From: Alphaproteobacteria bacterium
Lineage (GTDB): Bacteria > Pseudomonadota > Alphaproteobacteria > Rhodobacterales > Rhodobacteraceae
Reading direction: 5' to 3'
Assembly: GCA_030424865.1 (NCBI GenBank)
Contig: JAUHVR010000012.1
Location: 82,525-146,524, forward strand
Length of the DNA stretch: 64,000 nucleotides
The notes under the pieces are model-generated. The model saw nothing but the letters and a program-made list of their open reading frames with translations, was not told the origin of the DNA and did not search any database. Made by a program: the position numbers and the translations under genes. Shown here in pieces: positions 34,390 to 44,737 of the stretch (its first letter is position 1; every line of letters starts with the position of its first letter).

Positions 34390-35542
34390 AGACTGGCGGC
34401 ACGGCGGCTTTGGCCTGTACACCCACTGGCCCTTTTGCGAGGCCAAGTGCCCCTATTGTGACTTCAACAGCCATGTGTCGCGCCAGATCGATCAGACGCG
34501 CTGGCGCGATGCTTATCTGAAAGAGATCGACCGGGTCGGCGCCCTGACCCGGGGCCGTGTGTTGGACACGGTCTTTTTTGGCGGTGGGACGCCCAGCCTG
34601 ATGGACCCCGAGACGGTTCACGCCATTCTGGAACGTGTCCGGCGCACCTGGCCGATGCGCAATGATCCCGAGATCACCCTTGAAGCCAACCCCAGCTCGG
34701 TCGAGGCCAGGCGGTTTCGCGGATATGCCGAGGCCGGGGTGAATCGGGTTTCCCTGGGTGTTCAGGCGTTGAATGACGATGATCTGCGGCTGTTGGGGCG
34801 GTTGCATTCCGTGGCCGAGGCTCGTCAAGCCTTTGATATCGCACGAGATCATTTTGACCGTGTCAGCTTTGATCTGATCTATGCGCGGCAGAACCAAAGC
34901 TTGGCGCAGTGGGAGGCGGAATTGCGCGAGGCGCTGTCGATGGCCGTTGATCATCTGTCGATGTACCAACTGACCATTGAACAAGGCACCGCATTCGGGG
35001 ATCGCTACAACGCCGGGAAGCTGCGCGGGTTGCCCGAAGACGATGTCTCGGCCGATATGTATGAACGGACACAAGAGATTTGCGAGGCCGCAGGGTTGCC
35101 CGCCTATGAAGTTTCGAACCATGCGCGGCCGGGCGCGGAATCCCGGCACAATCTGATCTATTGGCGCTATGGCGACTACGTCGGAATTGGGCCGGGGGCG
35201 CATGGTCGTCTGACCCTGAACGGTCAGAAAATCGCCACCGAGGCCTGGAAATCACCCGACGCTTGGCTGAAAAACGTGGATCAGGCCACCCCTGATCGCG
35301 TGCATCGCTCGGTGAGCTCTCAGGATGCTGTGGGTGAACTCATCATGATGGGGCTGCGGGTCAATGACGGCATAGATATTGAACGCATCAGACAATTTGG
35401 TCCGCATGCCGGGTTTGATGCCGCTGTCCAAGAGTTGACGGACCTGGGAATGCTTCAGATTGCCGATGGCCGGATACAGACCACGCCATCCGGGCGCATG
35501 GTGTTGAATGCTGTGGTCGAAAGGTTGTTGCCGGATCAGTGA
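34382..35542 (+). CDS. hemW: Radical SAM family heme chaperone HemW
   Basis: A 386-residue protein. The radical SAM cluster motif is CEAKCPYCDFNSH (Cx3Cx2C), followed by TVFFGGGTPSLM and LYARQNQSLAQWEAEL-type segments (here LIYARQNQSLAQW). HemW delivers haem to respiratory proteins; it was formerly called oxygen-independent coproporphyrinogen oxidase-like. A TTG at 34382 is the best start, giving [19 protein letters not shown] and overlapping rdgB by 8 bases. It overlaps the convergent parB by 7 bases. Confidence 0.92.
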   Translation: MIEDWRHGGFGLYTHWPFCEAKCPYCDFNSHVSRQIDQTRWRDAYLKEIDRVGALTRGRVLDTVFFGGGTPSLMDPETVHAILERVRRTWPMRNDPEITLEANPSSVEARRFRGYAEAGVNRVSLGVQALNDDDLRLLGRLHSVAEARQAFDIARDHFDRVSFDLIYARQNQSLAQWEAELREALSMAVDHLSMYQLTIEQGTAFGDRYNAGKLRGLPEDDVSADMYERTQEICEAAGLPAYEVSNHARPGAESRHNLIYWRYGDYVGIGPGAHGRLTLNGQKIATEAWKSPDAWLKNVDQATPDRVHRSVSSQDAVGELIMMGLRVNDGIDIERIRQFGPHAGFDAAVQELTDLGMLQIADGRIQTTPSGRMVLNAVVERLLPDQ

Positions 35543-36429
35543 CCGCCCGCCAAACGCGCGCAGAGATCGTCCAGCTGATCAAATGACTTGTAACGCAACG
35601 TCATTGTCCCGCCCTCGTCGCCCGGGGTGTGTTCAATGCTGACCTTCATGCCAAGCGCTGCGGACAGTTCTCCTTCCAGCGCTTTGGTGTCAGCGTCCTT
35701 TTCACCCCGCGACCGGCTTGTAGCCGTCGCCGGCACCTTGGGTTGCTGAACTCCCTTGGCCAGCCTTTCCGCCTCGCGGACAGAAAGACCTTCGGCGACG
35801 ATGCGCTTTGCAAGGTCGATCGGAGACTCCGCCGTGATCACCGCACGGGCGTGACCTGCAGACAGATCACCCGCTTCGACCATTGCGCGTACCTCATCCG
35901 GCAAATTGAGCAGGCGCAGCAAATTCGCGATGTGGCTGCGGCTTTTCCCCAGGGCCTCGGCCAGTTTTTCCTGCGTGTGGCCGAATTTGTCCATGAGCTG
36001 GCGAAATCCGGCGGCTTCCTCGATGGGATTGAGGTCGGCGCGCTGGATGTTTTCAATGATCGCGACTTCGAGCACCTCGGTGTCGTCGAAATCACGGACC
36101 AGAACGGGAAGTTCGTGCAGCTGTGCCATTTGCGCGGCACGCCACCGGCGCTCGCCCGCAACGATCTCATACTCACCGTCATGTCCAGGTCGCGCGCGCA
36201 CAATGAGGGGCTGGATCACCCCCTTTGCGCGGATCGACTCGGCGAGTTCAGCAAGTTGTGTTTCGGTGAACCTGCGCCGGGGCTGATCGGGATTCGGCAC
36301 AATGCGTTCGATCGGAATGGTCCGATCCGGCGTACGACGGGCCTCGGCCACGTTAACCTCTGGTGTGACGTCAGCCATAAGGGCCGAAAGTCCGCGTCCG
36401 AGTCCTCGAGCTCTTTTTTTGTCCGCCAT
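35536..36429 (-). CDS. parB: Chromosome partitioning protein ParB
   Basis: A 297-residue protein. The N terminus RGLGRGLSALMAD is followed by the CTP-binding domain (NPDQPRRRF, IVAGERRWRAAQMA) and a helix-turn-helix that binds parS (KLAEALGKSRSHIANLLRLL). A C-terminal dimerisation domain ends YKSFDQLDDLCARL. It loads on the parS sites found 1.3-3.3 kb away. parA lies 15 bases upstream on the same strand. Confidence 0.97.
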   Translation of the reverse strand: MADKKRARGLGRGLSALMADVTPEVNVAEARRTPDRTIPIERIVPNPDQPRRRFTETQLAELAESIRAKGVIQPLIVRARPGHDGEYEIVAGERRWRAAQMAQLHELPVLVRDFDDTEVLEVAIIENIQRADLNPIEEAAGFRQLMDKFGHTQEKLAEALGKSRSHIANLLRLLNLPDEVRAMVEAGDLSAGHARAVITAESPIDLAKRIVAEGLSVREAERLAKGVQQPKVPATATSRSRGEKDADTKALEGELSAALGMKVSIEHTPGDEGGTMTLRYKSFDQLDDLCARLAGGH

Positions 36430-36444
36430 CTGCGCCTCTTGTCC

Positions 36445-37254
36445 TTATGCCGCGATTTTTGCGGTCTTCTTCACCAGTTCCTTGGCCAGACCCCGATACG
36501 CCTGCGCGCCTTTGGAAGCCGCATCATACTCGAGAACCGGTTGGGCGAAAGAGGGGGCTTCGCTGACGCGGACATTTCGCGGGATCACCGTTTCGAACAC
36601 CAGGTCCCCCAGATTCGCACGCGCATCGGCTTCGACCTGCTGTGAGAGATTGTTGCGCGCGTCGTACATGGTCAGCACCACGCCCTCGATCCGCAGGTTC
36701 GGGTTTGCCGTTTGACGCACTTCGCGAATGCTCAGCATGAGCTGCGACAAACCTTCGAGCGCAAAGAATTCACTTTGAAGCGGGATCAAAACGGAATGCG
36801 CCGCAACCATCGCGTTGACGGTCAGCAGGTTCAGCGACGGAGGACAGTCGATCAACACAAAGTCGAATGCAAACGGGTCGATGGCGCGCTGCCGCAAGGC
36901 ATCGTGCAGCAAGAAGCTACGTTTTTCGTTTGAAATCAGCTCGATATCCGCAGAGCTCAGGTCGACGGTCGCTGGGATGATGCGAAGGTTGGGTGTGTCC
37001 GTTGGCAAGATCACATCCTGCAATTCCGCATCTTCCAGCAAAAGATCGTATGTTGTCTTGTCGCGATCCTCTGGATCAATGCCAACGCCGGTCGATGCAT
37101 TGCCCTGTGGATCCAGATCAACCACCAGGACCTGAAGTCCCATTTCAGCCAGAGCAGCGCCCAGATTGATGGCGGTTGTCGTTTTTCCAACACCGCCTTT
37201 CTGGTTTGCAACGGCGATGATCTTGGGGCCAGCAGGCCGGGTTGGATCAGACAC
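36445..37254 (-). CDS. parA: Chromosome partitioning ATPase ParA
   Basis: A 269-residue Walker-type ATPase. The deviant Walker A is KGGVGKTTTAINL, with LVVDLDPQGNASTG and FVLIDCPPSLN as the A' and B motifs. It drives origin segregation with ParB. The GTG at 37254 is preferred because GGAGAG lies 7 bases upstream and [20 protein letters not shown] is the usual N terminus; an ATG five codons earlier is possible. It overlaps the rsmG stop. Confidence 0.97.
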   Translation of the reverse strand: MSDPTRPAGPKIIAVANQKGGVGKTTTAINLGAALAEMGLQVLVVDLDPQGNASTGVGIDPEDRDKTTYDLLLEDAELQDVILPTDTPNLRIIPATVDLSSADIELISNEKRSFLLHDALRQRAIDPFAFDFVLIDCPPSLNLLTVNAMVAAHSVLIPLQSEFFALEGLSQLMLSIREVRQTANPNLRIEGVVLTMYDARNNLSQQVEADARANLGDLVFETVIPRNVRVSEAPSFAQPVLEYDAASKGAQAYRGLAKELVKKTAKIAA

Positions 37255-37852
37255 GGGCGATCTCTCCAATTTTCAGGATGACGGAGTCGGGTGATGTCCT
37301 ACTTTTAAGAACTTCCAACTCGAACCGCCATGATTCCTGCGCGATTTTCACTTCTTTTTCCCAAGTTGCCCCTTTTGGGAACAGTGCCACTCCGCTTGGC
37401 GACCGGTGCAGTTCCGCAAAACCCAACAGGGTAGGCAGATCGGCCAGCGCACGCGCCGACAGAATGTCGGCGCCTTGCGCCGGAGCCGTTTCGATGCGTT
37501 GGGCAAGAACCGTCGCTCGGGTTCCTGTTTCCCGCAAAACCGTCCTCAGGAACGCACACTTGCGTTGATCGCTTTCGATGAACGAAAATTCCATGGCCGG
37601 GGCAATGTCGGCAGCGACAATAGCCGCGACCAATCCGGGAAATCCGCCTCCGGTTCCGATGTCCGTCCATTTTCCGACCGGCAACTGTTTCACGTGAAAC
37701 ACTTGAAGAGAATCTTCGATATGCCTGGACCATGCGTTTTCAATCGTGGACTTGGCCACAAGATTGATCCTTGGGTTCCACTTCTTCAACAAGTCGACAT
37801 AGACGCGAAGCTTTTCCAATGTTTCACGTGAAACATCCAGCGTTTCGGTCAT
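37247..37852 (-). CDS. rsmG: 16S rRNA (guanine527-N7)-methyltransferase RsmG
   Basis: A 201-residue SAM-dependent methyltransferase. [17 protein letters not shown] is the SAM-binding loop, preceded by [14 protein letters not shown]. It methylates G527 of 16S rRNA. Two perfect parS palindromes fall within the coding region: one encodes VSRET near the start and one encodes FHVKQ near residue 52. The ATG overlaps the mnmG stop by 4 bases; parA overlaps the 3' end. Confidence 0.96.
   Translation of the reverse strand: MTETLDVSRETLEKLRVYVDLLKKWNPRINLVAKSTIENAWSRHIEDSLQVFHVKQLPVGKWTDIGTGGGFPGLVAAIVAADIAPAMEFSFIESDQRKCAFLRTVLRETGTRATVLAQRIETAPAQGADILSARALADLPTLLGFAELHRSPSGVALFPKGATWEKEVKIAQESWRFELEVLKSRTSPDSVILKIGEIARV
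37686..37701. other. parS: parS site 1
   Basis: The perfect 16-bp palindrome TGTTTCACGTGAAACA is the universal ParB-binding site. It lies inside rsmG, where it encodes the FHVK part of FHVKQ, about 430 bases upstream of the parA start. Confidence 0.97.
37820..37835. other. parS: parS site 2
   Basis: A second perfect TGTTTCACGTGAAACA, 118 bases from site 1. It lies in codons 6-11 of rsmG. The pair probably forms a ParB nucleation cluster. Confidence 0.97.
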
Positions 37853-39714
37853 GCTTGCTTCTTTCGTTGCGATTGCCGGATCTTCGCCAGTAACAGCGTC
37901 AGGGCGGCTGGCGTCATGCCATCGATGCGCGCCGCCTGCCCCAGATTGCCCGGTTGGATCTTTTCAAGCTTTGCCCGAAGTTCATTCGAAAGCCCGTCAA
38001 TCGATGCATATGAAAACATTGGAGGAATCGCCAGATTCTCATCTTTGCGCAGCGCCTGCACATCTCGGGATTGCCGTTCGATATAATTTGCGTAAAGCGC
38101 CTCTCGCTCAAGCTGTTGCTTGATCTCCACATCCATGTCACCCAGATCCGGGTTCAACATCTCGAGCTCCCGGAACCCGAAATCGGGAAATGCCAAGAGC
38201 GCATAGCCTGACCTGCGGGATCCATCCTTGTTTACAGCCACACCAACTTTTTGAATTTGCTGTGGCGTGAAGGAAACCTCGGTCACGCGGTCACGCCCCG
38301 CAGTCAGACGGTTCATCTTATTTTCGAAGACTTGGCGACGTTTATCTCCGACAATTCCAAGATCAATTCCCTTGGGCGTCAGACGCTGGTCCGCGTTATC
38401 CGCCCGCAAGCTCAACCGAAACTCGGCACGCGATGTAAACATGCGATAGGGTTCAGACACACCCCTGGTGATCAAATCATCGACCATGACGCCGATGTAA
38501 CTGTCCGATCGACTGAACATTACACTTTCACGATCCAACGCGACATGTGCCGCATTCAGGCCGGCGACCAGCCCTTGAGCCGCCGCCTCTTCATACCCTG
38601 TTGTGCCGTTGATCTGCCCTGCAAGGAACAGACCTGGCACCGTCTTGACCGCCAATCTCGCGTCAAGGGCCCGCGGATCAACATAGTCATATTCGATGGC
38701 ATACCCCGGCTGGGTGATATCCACCCGTTCCAATCCGGTAATCGATCGGACGTAATCCTGCTGAACCTCGACTGGCAAAGAGGTCGAGATTCCATTTGGA
38801 TACACCGTGGTATCATCCAAACCCTCTGGCTCAAGAAACACCTGGTGCGAGTTCTTGCCGGCAAAGCGCACAATCTTGTCTTCGATCGAAGGACAATACC
38901 GCGGCCCAACGCCTTCGATATGCCCGCCGTACATGGCCGAACGATCTAGGTTTTCTCGAATAATATCATGGGTTTGCGCATTGGTATGGGTGATCGCGCA
39001 AGCAACCTGCCGAACAAATGGCGTTTTGTGCAGGAAGGAAAACATCACCGGATCTTCGTCCCCCGGCTGGTCTTCCAAGACCTCCCAATTGATCGTGCGT
39101 CCATCCAAACGAGGCGGCGTACCGGTCTTCAATCGGCCCAAACCCAGGCCAAAGTCATCGATTCGCTCTGCCATTTTCACCGATGGTGCATCCCCCATGC
39201 GGCCACCCGGTCGAGACTGATCACCAATATGGATCACACCCCTGAGAAACGTCCCCGTTGTCAGAACCACGGCCCCCGCGCTGACCTCGGACCCGTCGGC
39301 AAGAACAACGCCGGAAACCGTGTCGTTCTTCATCAGGAAATCCACCGCCTCGCCCTCGACAACGGTCAAATTGGGCTGTTGCAAGGTTTCCCTTTGCATT
39401 TCGGTCCGGTAGATTTTGCGGTCCGATTGTGCTCGGGGCCCCTGAACGGCGGGGCCCTTTCGCCGGTTCAAGAGGCGAAATTGTATCCCTGCCCTGTCTG
39501 CGACGCGCCCCATGACACCGTCCATGGCATCGATTTCACGAACCAGGTGCCCTTTCCCAAGACCGCCGATCGCCGGGTTGCACGACATCACACCGATGGC
39601 ATCGGCGCGCAAGGTGATCAACGCTGTCCGCGCACCAACCCGTGCCGCGGCATGGGCAGCCTCGGTTCCCGCGTGACCTCCGCCAACAACAACAACGTCA
39701 AATCGATGTTTCAC
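37849..39714 (-). CDS. mnmG: tRNA uridine-5-carboxymethylaminomethyl modification enzyme MnmG
   Basis: A protein of about 621 residues. The FAD loop [18 protein letters not shown] opens it, and [20 protein letters not shown] and [22 protein letters not shown] are diagnostic. With MnmE it modifies wobble U34 of tRNAs. The GTG at 39714 has AGGAG nine bases upstream; a TTG at 39723 lies too close to that sequence but stays possible. parS site 3 spans the start. It is formerly known as gidA. Confidence 0.96.
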   Translation of the reverse strand: MKHRFDVVVVGGGHAGTEAAHAAARVGARTALITLRADAIGVMSCNPAIGGLGKGHLVREIDAMDGVMGRVADRAGIQFRLLNRRKGPAVQGPRAQSDRKIYRTEMQRETLQQPNLTVVEGEAVDFLMKNDTVSGVVLADGSEVSAGAVVLTTGTFLRGVIHIGDQSRPGGRMGDAPSVKMAERIDDFGLGLGRLKTGTPPRLDGRTINWEVLEDQPGDEDPVMFSFLHKTPFVRQVACAITHTNAQTHDIIRENLDRSAMYGGHIEGVGPRYCPSIEDKIVRFAGKNSHQVFLEPEGLDDTTVYPNGISTSLPVEVQQDYVRSITGLERVDITQPGYAIEYDYVDPRALDARLAVKTVPGLFLAGQINGTTGYEEAAAQGLVAGLNAAHVALDRESVMFSRSDSYIGVMVDDLITRGVSEPYRMFTSRAEFRLSLRADNADQRLTPKGIDLGIVGDKRRQVFENKMNRLTAGRDRVTEVSFTPQQIQKVGVAVNKDGSRRSGYALLAFPDFGFRELEMLNPDLGDMDVEIKQQLEREALYANYIERQSRDVQALRKDENLAIPPMFSYASIDGLSNELRAKLEKIQPGNLGQAARIDGMTPAALTLLLAKIRQSQRKKQA

Positions 39715-39722
39715 GTGAAACA
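39707..39722. other. parS: parS site 3 at the mnmG start
   Basis: A perfect TGTTTCACGTGAAACA spans the translation-start region of mnmG; its GTG half supplies the proposed start codon. ParB spreading here could influence mnmG expression. It lies about 1.9 kb from sites 1 and 2. Confidence 0.97.
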
Positions 39723-39726
39723 ACTC

Positions 39727-41010
39727 CTACTTTCCGAGGCAGAAACTCGCAAAGATTTCATCCAACAGCGTTTCAACGTCAATCCGCCCGATCAGGCTTT
39801 CCAACCGTCGAATCGCGTTTCGCAACTCTTCTGCCGCCAGATCATAACGATCCGGGCCAAACTCAACGAGTCGCCCGGCGCGATCCAGACCAACAACAGC
39901 TTCCTCCAGTGCTGCGCGTTGACGTTCCCGGATGATCAATCCCGAATTCGCAACTCGCTTTGACAGGGTTTCCGTCAATTTCTCCAACAGCCGTTCAACA
40001 CCGAAACCCGTCTTACCGGATATCCCGTTCCGCTGACCGTCATCCCGGTCAACCTTGGCCCGTAGCCGAATATCGCCGTCCCACAATGGCAGGTCATGGG
40101 TCTGACCAGGCGCCAGCAAAACAATCCGAAGGTCCGCTGCAACCGCCCGCTTCCGGGCGCGTTCGATCCCCAACCCCTCAACCAGGTCATCCGTATCCCG
40201 CAAGCCCGCGGTGTCCAGCAGCGTCACCGGCAATCCGTCCAGATCCATCCGAACCTCGATGACATCACGAGTCGTTCCCGCCACATCCGACGTGATGGCC
40301 GCTTCCCGCCCCGCCAGCATGTTCAGCAAGGTCGACTTCCCCACATTCGGAGCGCCAACAATCGCCACCTCAAATCCGTCCCGAATACGTTCCGCGCTTT
40401 CGAACCCAGACAGCTCGCGGCGCATCGAGCCTCCGACACCTTCCAGCAGCTCCTCCACTTCCGGCGACACATCCTCTGGAACCTCTTCATCGGCAAAATC
40501 GATGACCGCCTCCAGCAAGGCCGCCGCACGGATCAAATCAGCGCGCCACCCGTCAACAACGCCCGACAGACGACCTTCCAAAACACGCACGGCCTGCACA
40601 CGCTGTGCTTCGGTCTCGGCGTCGATCAGATCGGCAAGTGCTTCGACCTGCGTCAGATCAAGGCGCCCGTTCTCAAGCGCCCGTCTTGTGAATTCTCCAG
40701 GTTCCGCCATCCGGGCGCCTGCGACTTGACCCAGCGCTCGCAGCACCGCTTGAATGACCGCGCGACTGCCATGCAGATGAAACTCCACGACAGGCTCTCC
40801 GGTAAAGCTTTCGCCCTCCGGAAAGACCAGCACCAAGGCGCGATCCAGAAAGCCGGATCCCGGCGCGTTCAGCGACCGCACACGCGCCTCGCGGGCCGGC
40901 GGCAAGTCACAGAACTCTTCCGCCACCGCAAAGGCGCGCGGCCCCGAGATCCGCACCACCGCGACGCCAGCCTTTCCCTGTGCGGTGGCCAGGGCAAAGA
41001 TCGTGTCCAT
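39727..41010 (-). CDS. mnmE: tRNA modification GTPase MnmE
   Basis: A 427-residue GTPase. The N-terminal folate-binding domain ([22 protein letters not shown]) is followed by the G domain, with [12 protein letters not shown] (G1), GTTRDV (G2) and [10 protein letters not shown] (G3). The C-terminal FCLGK holds the conserved Cys. It partners MnmG. A TAG stop at 39727 overlaps the mnmG ribosome-binding site, so the two are closely coupled. Confidence 0.96.
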   Translation of the reverse strand: MDTIFALATAQGKAGVAVVRISGPRAFAVAEEFCDLPPAREARVRSLNAPGSGFLDRALVLVFPEGESFTGEPVVEFHLHGSRAVIQAVLRALGQVAGARMAEPGEFTRRALENGRLDLTQVEALADLIDAETEAQRVQAVRVLEGRLSGVVDGWRADLIRAAALLEAVIDFADEEVPEDVSPEVEELLEGVGGSMRRELSGFESAERIRDGFEVAIVGAPNVGKSTLLNMLAGREAAITSDVAGTTRDVIEVRMDLDGLPVTLLDTAGLRDTDDLVEGLGIERARKRAVAADLRIVLLAPGQTHDLPLWDGDIRLRAKVDRDDGQRNGISGKTGFGVERLLEKLTETLSKRVANSGLIIRERQRAALEEAVVGLDRAGRLVEFGPDRYDLAAEELRNAIRRLESLIGRIDVETLLDEIFASFCLGK

Positions 41011-41023
41011 GGTGCGCCTCGCC

Positions 41024-42295
41024 TCAGGTGTTCATGGAATCGAAGAATTCCGAGTTGGTCTTGGTCTGCTTCAGCTTCGAGATCAGGAACTCGATTGCAT
41101 CCGTCGTCCCCATCGGGTTCAGGATCCGCCGCAACACAAAGGTCTTTTGCAGATCGATCTTGTCGACCAGCAGATCCTCTTTCCGCGTGCCGGACTTGAG
41201 GATGTCGATCGCCGGGAAGACCCGCTTGTCCGCAACCTTGCGGTCCAGCACGATCTCCGAGTTGCCTGTGCCCTTGAATTCTTCAAAGATCACTTCATCC
41301 ATCCGGCTGCCCGTATCAATCAGCGCGGTCGAGATGATCGTCAGCGATCCGCCCTCTTCGATGTTCCGCGCTGCACCAAAGAACCGCTTGGGCCGTTGCA
41401 GGGCGTTTGCGTCCACACCCCCGGTCAGAACCTTGCCCGACGACGGCACCACGGTGTTGAATGCCCTACCAAGTCTTGTGATCGAATCCAGCAAGATCAC
41501 AACATCTCGCTTGTGTTCGACCAAACGCTTGGCTTTTTCGATCACCATCTCGCTGACCGCAACGTGCCGCGTCGCGGGTTCGTCAAAGGTCGAGGAAATC
41601 ACCTCTCCCTTCACCGACCGTTGCATGTCGGTCACTTCTTCCGGGCGTTCGTCGATCAGCAGAACGATCAGGTAACACTCGGGATGGTTCGCCTCGATCG
41701 AATGCGCGATGTTCTGCAGCAGAACCGTCTTACCCGTCCGCGGCGGCGCCACGATCAGCGACCGCTGCCCCTTCCCGATGGGTGACACCAGGTCAATGAT
41801 CCGCGCCGAACGGTCCTTGATAGTCGGATCCTCGATCTCCATCTTCAGACGCTCGTCCGGATACAGCGGTGTCAGGTTGTCAAAGGCCACCTTGTGGCGC
41901 GCCTTCTCGGGATCTTCAAAGTTGATCAGCGTGACATCCATCAGCGCAAAGTAACGCTCGTTGTCTTCGGGCGCCTTGATCGCGCCTTCGATCGTATCCC
42001 CGGTGCGCAGGGAAAACTTACGGATCATCTCGGGCGAGACGTAAATGTCATCGGGGCCCGGCAGATAGTTCGCCTCGGGTGACCGCAGAAAGCCAAAGCC
42101 ATCCTGCAGCACCTCAAGCACCCCATCACCAAAGATGTCCCAGCCATCATCCGCGCGCTCGCGCAGGATCTGGAACATCATCTCACCCTTGCGCATGGTC
42201 GAGGCGTTTTCGATCTCCAGATCCTCGGCCATCGCCAAAAGATCCTTGGGGCTCTTTGCCTTCAGATCGGCAAGGTTCAAACGGTCGTCGCTCAT
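41024..42295 (-). CDS. rho: Transcription termination factor Rho
   Basis: A 423-residue protein. The N-terminal RNA-binding cold-shock-like domain includes [21 protein letters not shown]. The ATPase core has Walker [14 protein letters not shown] and Walker [17 protein letters not shown]. It is a hexameric RNA translocase. The ATG at 42295 gives the standard Rho length; an upstream in-frame ATG at 42343 is less likely. It lies 13 bases upstream of mnmE and 148 bases after hemJ. Confidence 0.97.
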   Translation of the reverse strand: MSDDRLNLADLKAKSPKDLLAMAEDLEIENASTMRKGEMMFQILRERADDGWDIFGDGVLEVLQDGFGFLRSPEANYLPGPDDIYVSPEMIRKFSLRTGDTIEGAIKAPEDNERYFALMDVTLINFEDPEKARHKVAFDNLTPLYPDERLKMEIEDPTIKDRSARIIDLVSPIGKGQRSLIVAPPRTGKTVLLQNIAHSIEANHPECYLIVLLIDERPEEVTDMQRSVKGEVISSTFDEPATRHVAVSEMVIEKAKRLVEHKRDVVILLDSITRLGRAFNTVVPSSGKVLTGGVDANALQRPKRFFGAARNIEEGGSLTIISTALIDTGSRMDEVIFEEFKGTGNSEIVLDRKVADKRVFPAIDILKSGTRKEDLLVDKIDLQKTFVLRRILNPMGTTDAIEFLISKLKQTKTNSEFFDSMNT

Positions 42296-42443
42296 AGAAA
42301 AATATCCCGGACCGGATCCTGATGGATCGACGGTCTTACTCATTCGTTTAGACGTGGAAACGCTTTTGGCCCGGACGGACCAGCTAAGTGCCACTTAAGC
42401 ACAGCAGGCGCACGAGTCAATCTTTGATCAGATCCGGCTTTGA

Positions 42444-42893
42444 TCAGAACCGGACGATCACCGAGACCACGATGACAACCATCAGCAAGGTCGGCACTTC
42501 GTTCATCATCCGAAAGGTCCGCCCTGTGATCTCAGAGCTTCCTTTGACAAACTCCTTGCGCCGCAATCCCAGCCAATGATGAAACCATGTCATCCCGATC
42601 ACCGCTGCCGCCTTGGTCCAGGGCCAGACATAGGACCAATCCACGATCCCGGGTGTAAAGACCATCGCCAGACCGCAGATCCAGGTCACCATCATCGCCG
42701 GGTTCATGATCACCCGCAAAAGCTTCTGCTCCATCACCTGAAACGTCTCGTCCAGCACATCACCAGCTTTGGCTTTCTCAGCATGATAGACAAACAGACG
42801 AGGCAGATAGAACAGGCCCGCCATCCAGGCGATGACCGCCATGATGTGCAGGGATTTGATCCAGGGGTATCCCAGGGCCAGAAGGTCGGTCAT
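42444..42893 (-). CDS. hemJ: Protoporphyrinogen oxidase HemJ
   Basis: A 149-residue membrane protein with four hydrophobic segments. KSLHIMAVIAWMAGLFYLPRL carries the conserved His and the GLFYLPRLFVYH signature of the HemJ family. A basic loop, GLRRKEFVKGSSEITGRTFR, precedes the last helix. It oxidises protoporphyrinogen IX to protoporphyrin IX in haem synthesis. It borders the proposed replication origin, as hemE/hemJ genes do in other alphaproteobacteria. Confidence 0.92.
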   Translation of the reverse strand: MTDLLALGYPWIKSLHIMAVIAWMAGLFYLPRLFVYHAEKAKAGDVLDETFQVMEQKLLRVIMNPAMMVTWICGLAMVFTPGIVDWSYVWPWTKAAAVIGMTWFHHWLGLRRKEFVKGSSEITGRTFRMMNEVPTLLMVVIVVSVIVRF

Positions 42894-43307
42894 GTGGTCC
42901 TCTCTGCTCGGTCTTCCTAATGTAAAGGAATTATTAAAAAGAGATGATGATGATGTAACAGAGCCCGTTTCTCTGGATTAATGTTTTGGTAACAGAGTCC
43001 CCCACAGTTTTTGGGCTTGTGGGCGACTCAGTGGATGGTCTCTGGGTTTTTCCAAGCTTAGATCAAAAAATGCAGCGGAACAAAAGCGTTAGGCTGCGAA
43101 GTCCTGCTTTGCATCCTGTGCATGGAATGGGAAGAACGTCAGGGTCTCTCGAAAATCCCCTGTCATGCACTTATCCCATCCCCAGTCGGACAACCGGTCG
43201 TGAAGCCGCTCAAAACACCCCGGATTGCGCACAGATCAAATTAGACGTTGTTTCTCCCCCGAGTTTTCCGGAAAGAGACAGACAGGGTTGTCATCAGGGT
43301 TGTCCAC
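42894..43307. other. oriC: Proposed chromosomal origin of replication (oriC)
   Basis: A 414-base non-coding region between leftward hemJ and rightward maf, the longest spacer in the window. It begins with an AT-rich stretch (about 42918-42990). Visible signals include a CtrA-like TTAA-N7-GTAA (42978-42992), a direct repeat GTAACAGAG (42955 and 42989), an inverted repeat CCCACA/TGTGGG (43001-43023) and a DnaA-box-like TTGTCCACA (43300-43308). The hemJ/hemE-oriC-maf order and nearby parS sites are typical of alphaproteobacterial origins. DnaA boxes are few and weak, so this is inferred mainly from context. Confidence 0.6.
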
Positions 43308-43907
43308 ATGAGCGCACCTTTCATTCTGGCCTCGGGCTCCACCATCCGCGCGCAGATGTTGCGGCAGGCGGGTCTTGAGTTCGACGTGCAGACCGCGCGC
43401 GTCGACGAAGTCACCGTCCGTGCCGCGCTAGAGGCCGAACAGGCCGCGCCCCGCGACATTGCCGATACGCTGGCCGAGATGAAGGCCCGCAAGATCAGCG
43501 ACAAGAATCCCGGTAGCATGGTGCTTGGCTGCGATCAGGTGCTGGCCTTTGACCGGCAGGTTCTTGGCAAACCCGAAACGCCGGAACAGGCGCTAGAGCA
43601 GTTGCGCCAGTTGCGGGGGCAACGGCACATGCTGCTGTCCGCCGCTGTTCTGGTTCAGAACGGCGAACCGCTTTGGCGACATGTCGGTCAGGTGCGCCTG
43701 ATGATGCGCGATTTTTCCGACGCCTACCTGGCCGGCTATCTGGATCGGAACTGGGCCAGCATCCAAGAGTCCGTGGGCGGCTATAAACTGGAAGAGGAAG
43801 GCGTGCGCCTCTTTTCGCGGGTCGACGGCGACTACTTCACCGTTCTTGGCCTGCCTTTGCTCGAACTCTTGAATTATCTGACGATTCGCGGAGAGATTGA
43901 CGGATGA
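43308..43907 (+). CDS. maf: Maf family nucleotide pyrophosphatase
   Basis: A 199-residue protein. The N terminus [21 protein letters not shown] and the later [11 protein letters not shown] with the catalytic Asp are Maf hallmarks. It hydrolyses non-canonical or modified NTPs. The ATG at 43308 follows a DnaA-box-like TTGTCCACA. It opens the rightward operon maf-aroE-coaE-dnaQ and overlaps aroE by 4 bases. Confidence 0.94.
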   Translation: MSAPFILASGSTIRAQMLRQAGLEFDVQTARVDEVTVRAALEAEQAAPRDIADTLAEMKARKISDKNPGSMVLGCDQVLAFDRQVLGKPETPEQALEQLRQLRGQRHMLLSAAVLVQNGEPLWRHVGQVRLMMRDFSDAYLAGYLDRNWASIQESVGGYKLEEEGVRLFSRVDGDYFTVLGLPLLELLNYLTIRGEIDG

Positions 43908-44737
43908 CCTTACCCCGCATTCCCCTGGCCGGTGTGATCGGCTCGCCCATCGCGCATTCCAAATCCCCGCGCCTGCACGGCTACTGGCTGCGCACCATGG
44001 GCCTGCCCGGGCATTACATCCCGATGGACATCGCCCTGGACAAACTCGAAGACAGCCTGCGCGCCTTGCCCGACCTGGGCTTTGTGGGTCTGAACGTCAC
44101 GATCCCCTACAAGGAACGTATCCTTGATCTGGCCGATCTGGTCACCGACCGCGCCACCCTGATCGGTGCTGCCAACACCTTGATTTTCCGAGCAGATGGC
44201 AAGATCCACGCGGACAATACCGATGGCTATGGCTTTATCGAGAACCTGCGCAGCGGCGCGCCGGACTGGCAGCCCACGGCGGGTCCTGCCGTAGTGCTTG
44301 GCGCTGGCGGAGCGGCCCGGGCCGTGATCGCCTCGCTGCTTGACGTCAGGGTGCCAGAGATCATCCTGACCAACCGCACCCGCATCCGGGCGGAGCAGCT
44401 GAAAGAGGAATTCGGTCACCGTATCCGTGTCGTCGAATGGGTGCAGGCGGGCAACGTGCTGGAAGAGGCGACAACCGTGGTGAACACCACCGCACTGGGC
44501 ATGCAGGGCAAGCCCGAGATGCGGGTGCCGCTGGACGGCCTGCGCCCCGGCACCGTGGTCAATGACTTGGTCTATGCGCCGCTTGATACGCGGTTCCTGC
44601 AGATCGCCCGCGAACGCGGCTGCGTGACAGTCGACGGCCTTGGCATGCTCTTGCACCAGGCGGTGCCCGGTTTTGAACGCTGGTTCGGCAAACGGCCGGT
44701 CGTGGATTCCGGCCTGCGCGCGGCCTTGATTTCATGA
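43904..44737 (+). CDS. aroE: Shikimate 5-dehydrogenase
   Basis: A 277-residue enzyme. [20 protein letters not shown] binds shikimate and includes Ser residues of the substrate site. NVTIPYKE carries the catalytic Lys. [11 protein letters not shown] is the NADP-binding loop. It reduces 3-dehydroshikimate in aromatic amino-acid synthesis. It overlaps maf and coaE by 4 bases each. Confidence 0.96.
   Translation: MTLPRIPLAGVIGSPIAHSKSPRLHGYWLRTMGLPGHYIPMDIALDKLEDSLRALPDLGFVGLNVTIPYKERILDLADLVTDRATLIGAANTLIFRADGKIHADNTDGYGFIENLRSGAPDWQPTAGPAVVLGAGGAARAVIASLLDVRVPEIILTNRTRIRAEQLKEEFGHRIRVVEWVQAGNVLEEATTVVNTTALGMQGKPEMRVPLDGLRPGTVVNDLVYAPLDTRFLQIARERGCVTVDGLGMLLHQAVPGFERWFGKRPVVDSGLRAALIS

Noticed and set aside
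28798..43027. A shared 12-mer AGTCGCCCACAA between the candidate sRNA region and the predicted oriC
   Set aside because: Matches of this length are expected by chance many times in 64 kb; surrounding order of motifs differs.
42986..43378. A 130-codon open frame across the predicted oriC into maf
   Set aside because: Out of frame with maf, no family features, and it overlaps a confidently assigned gene.
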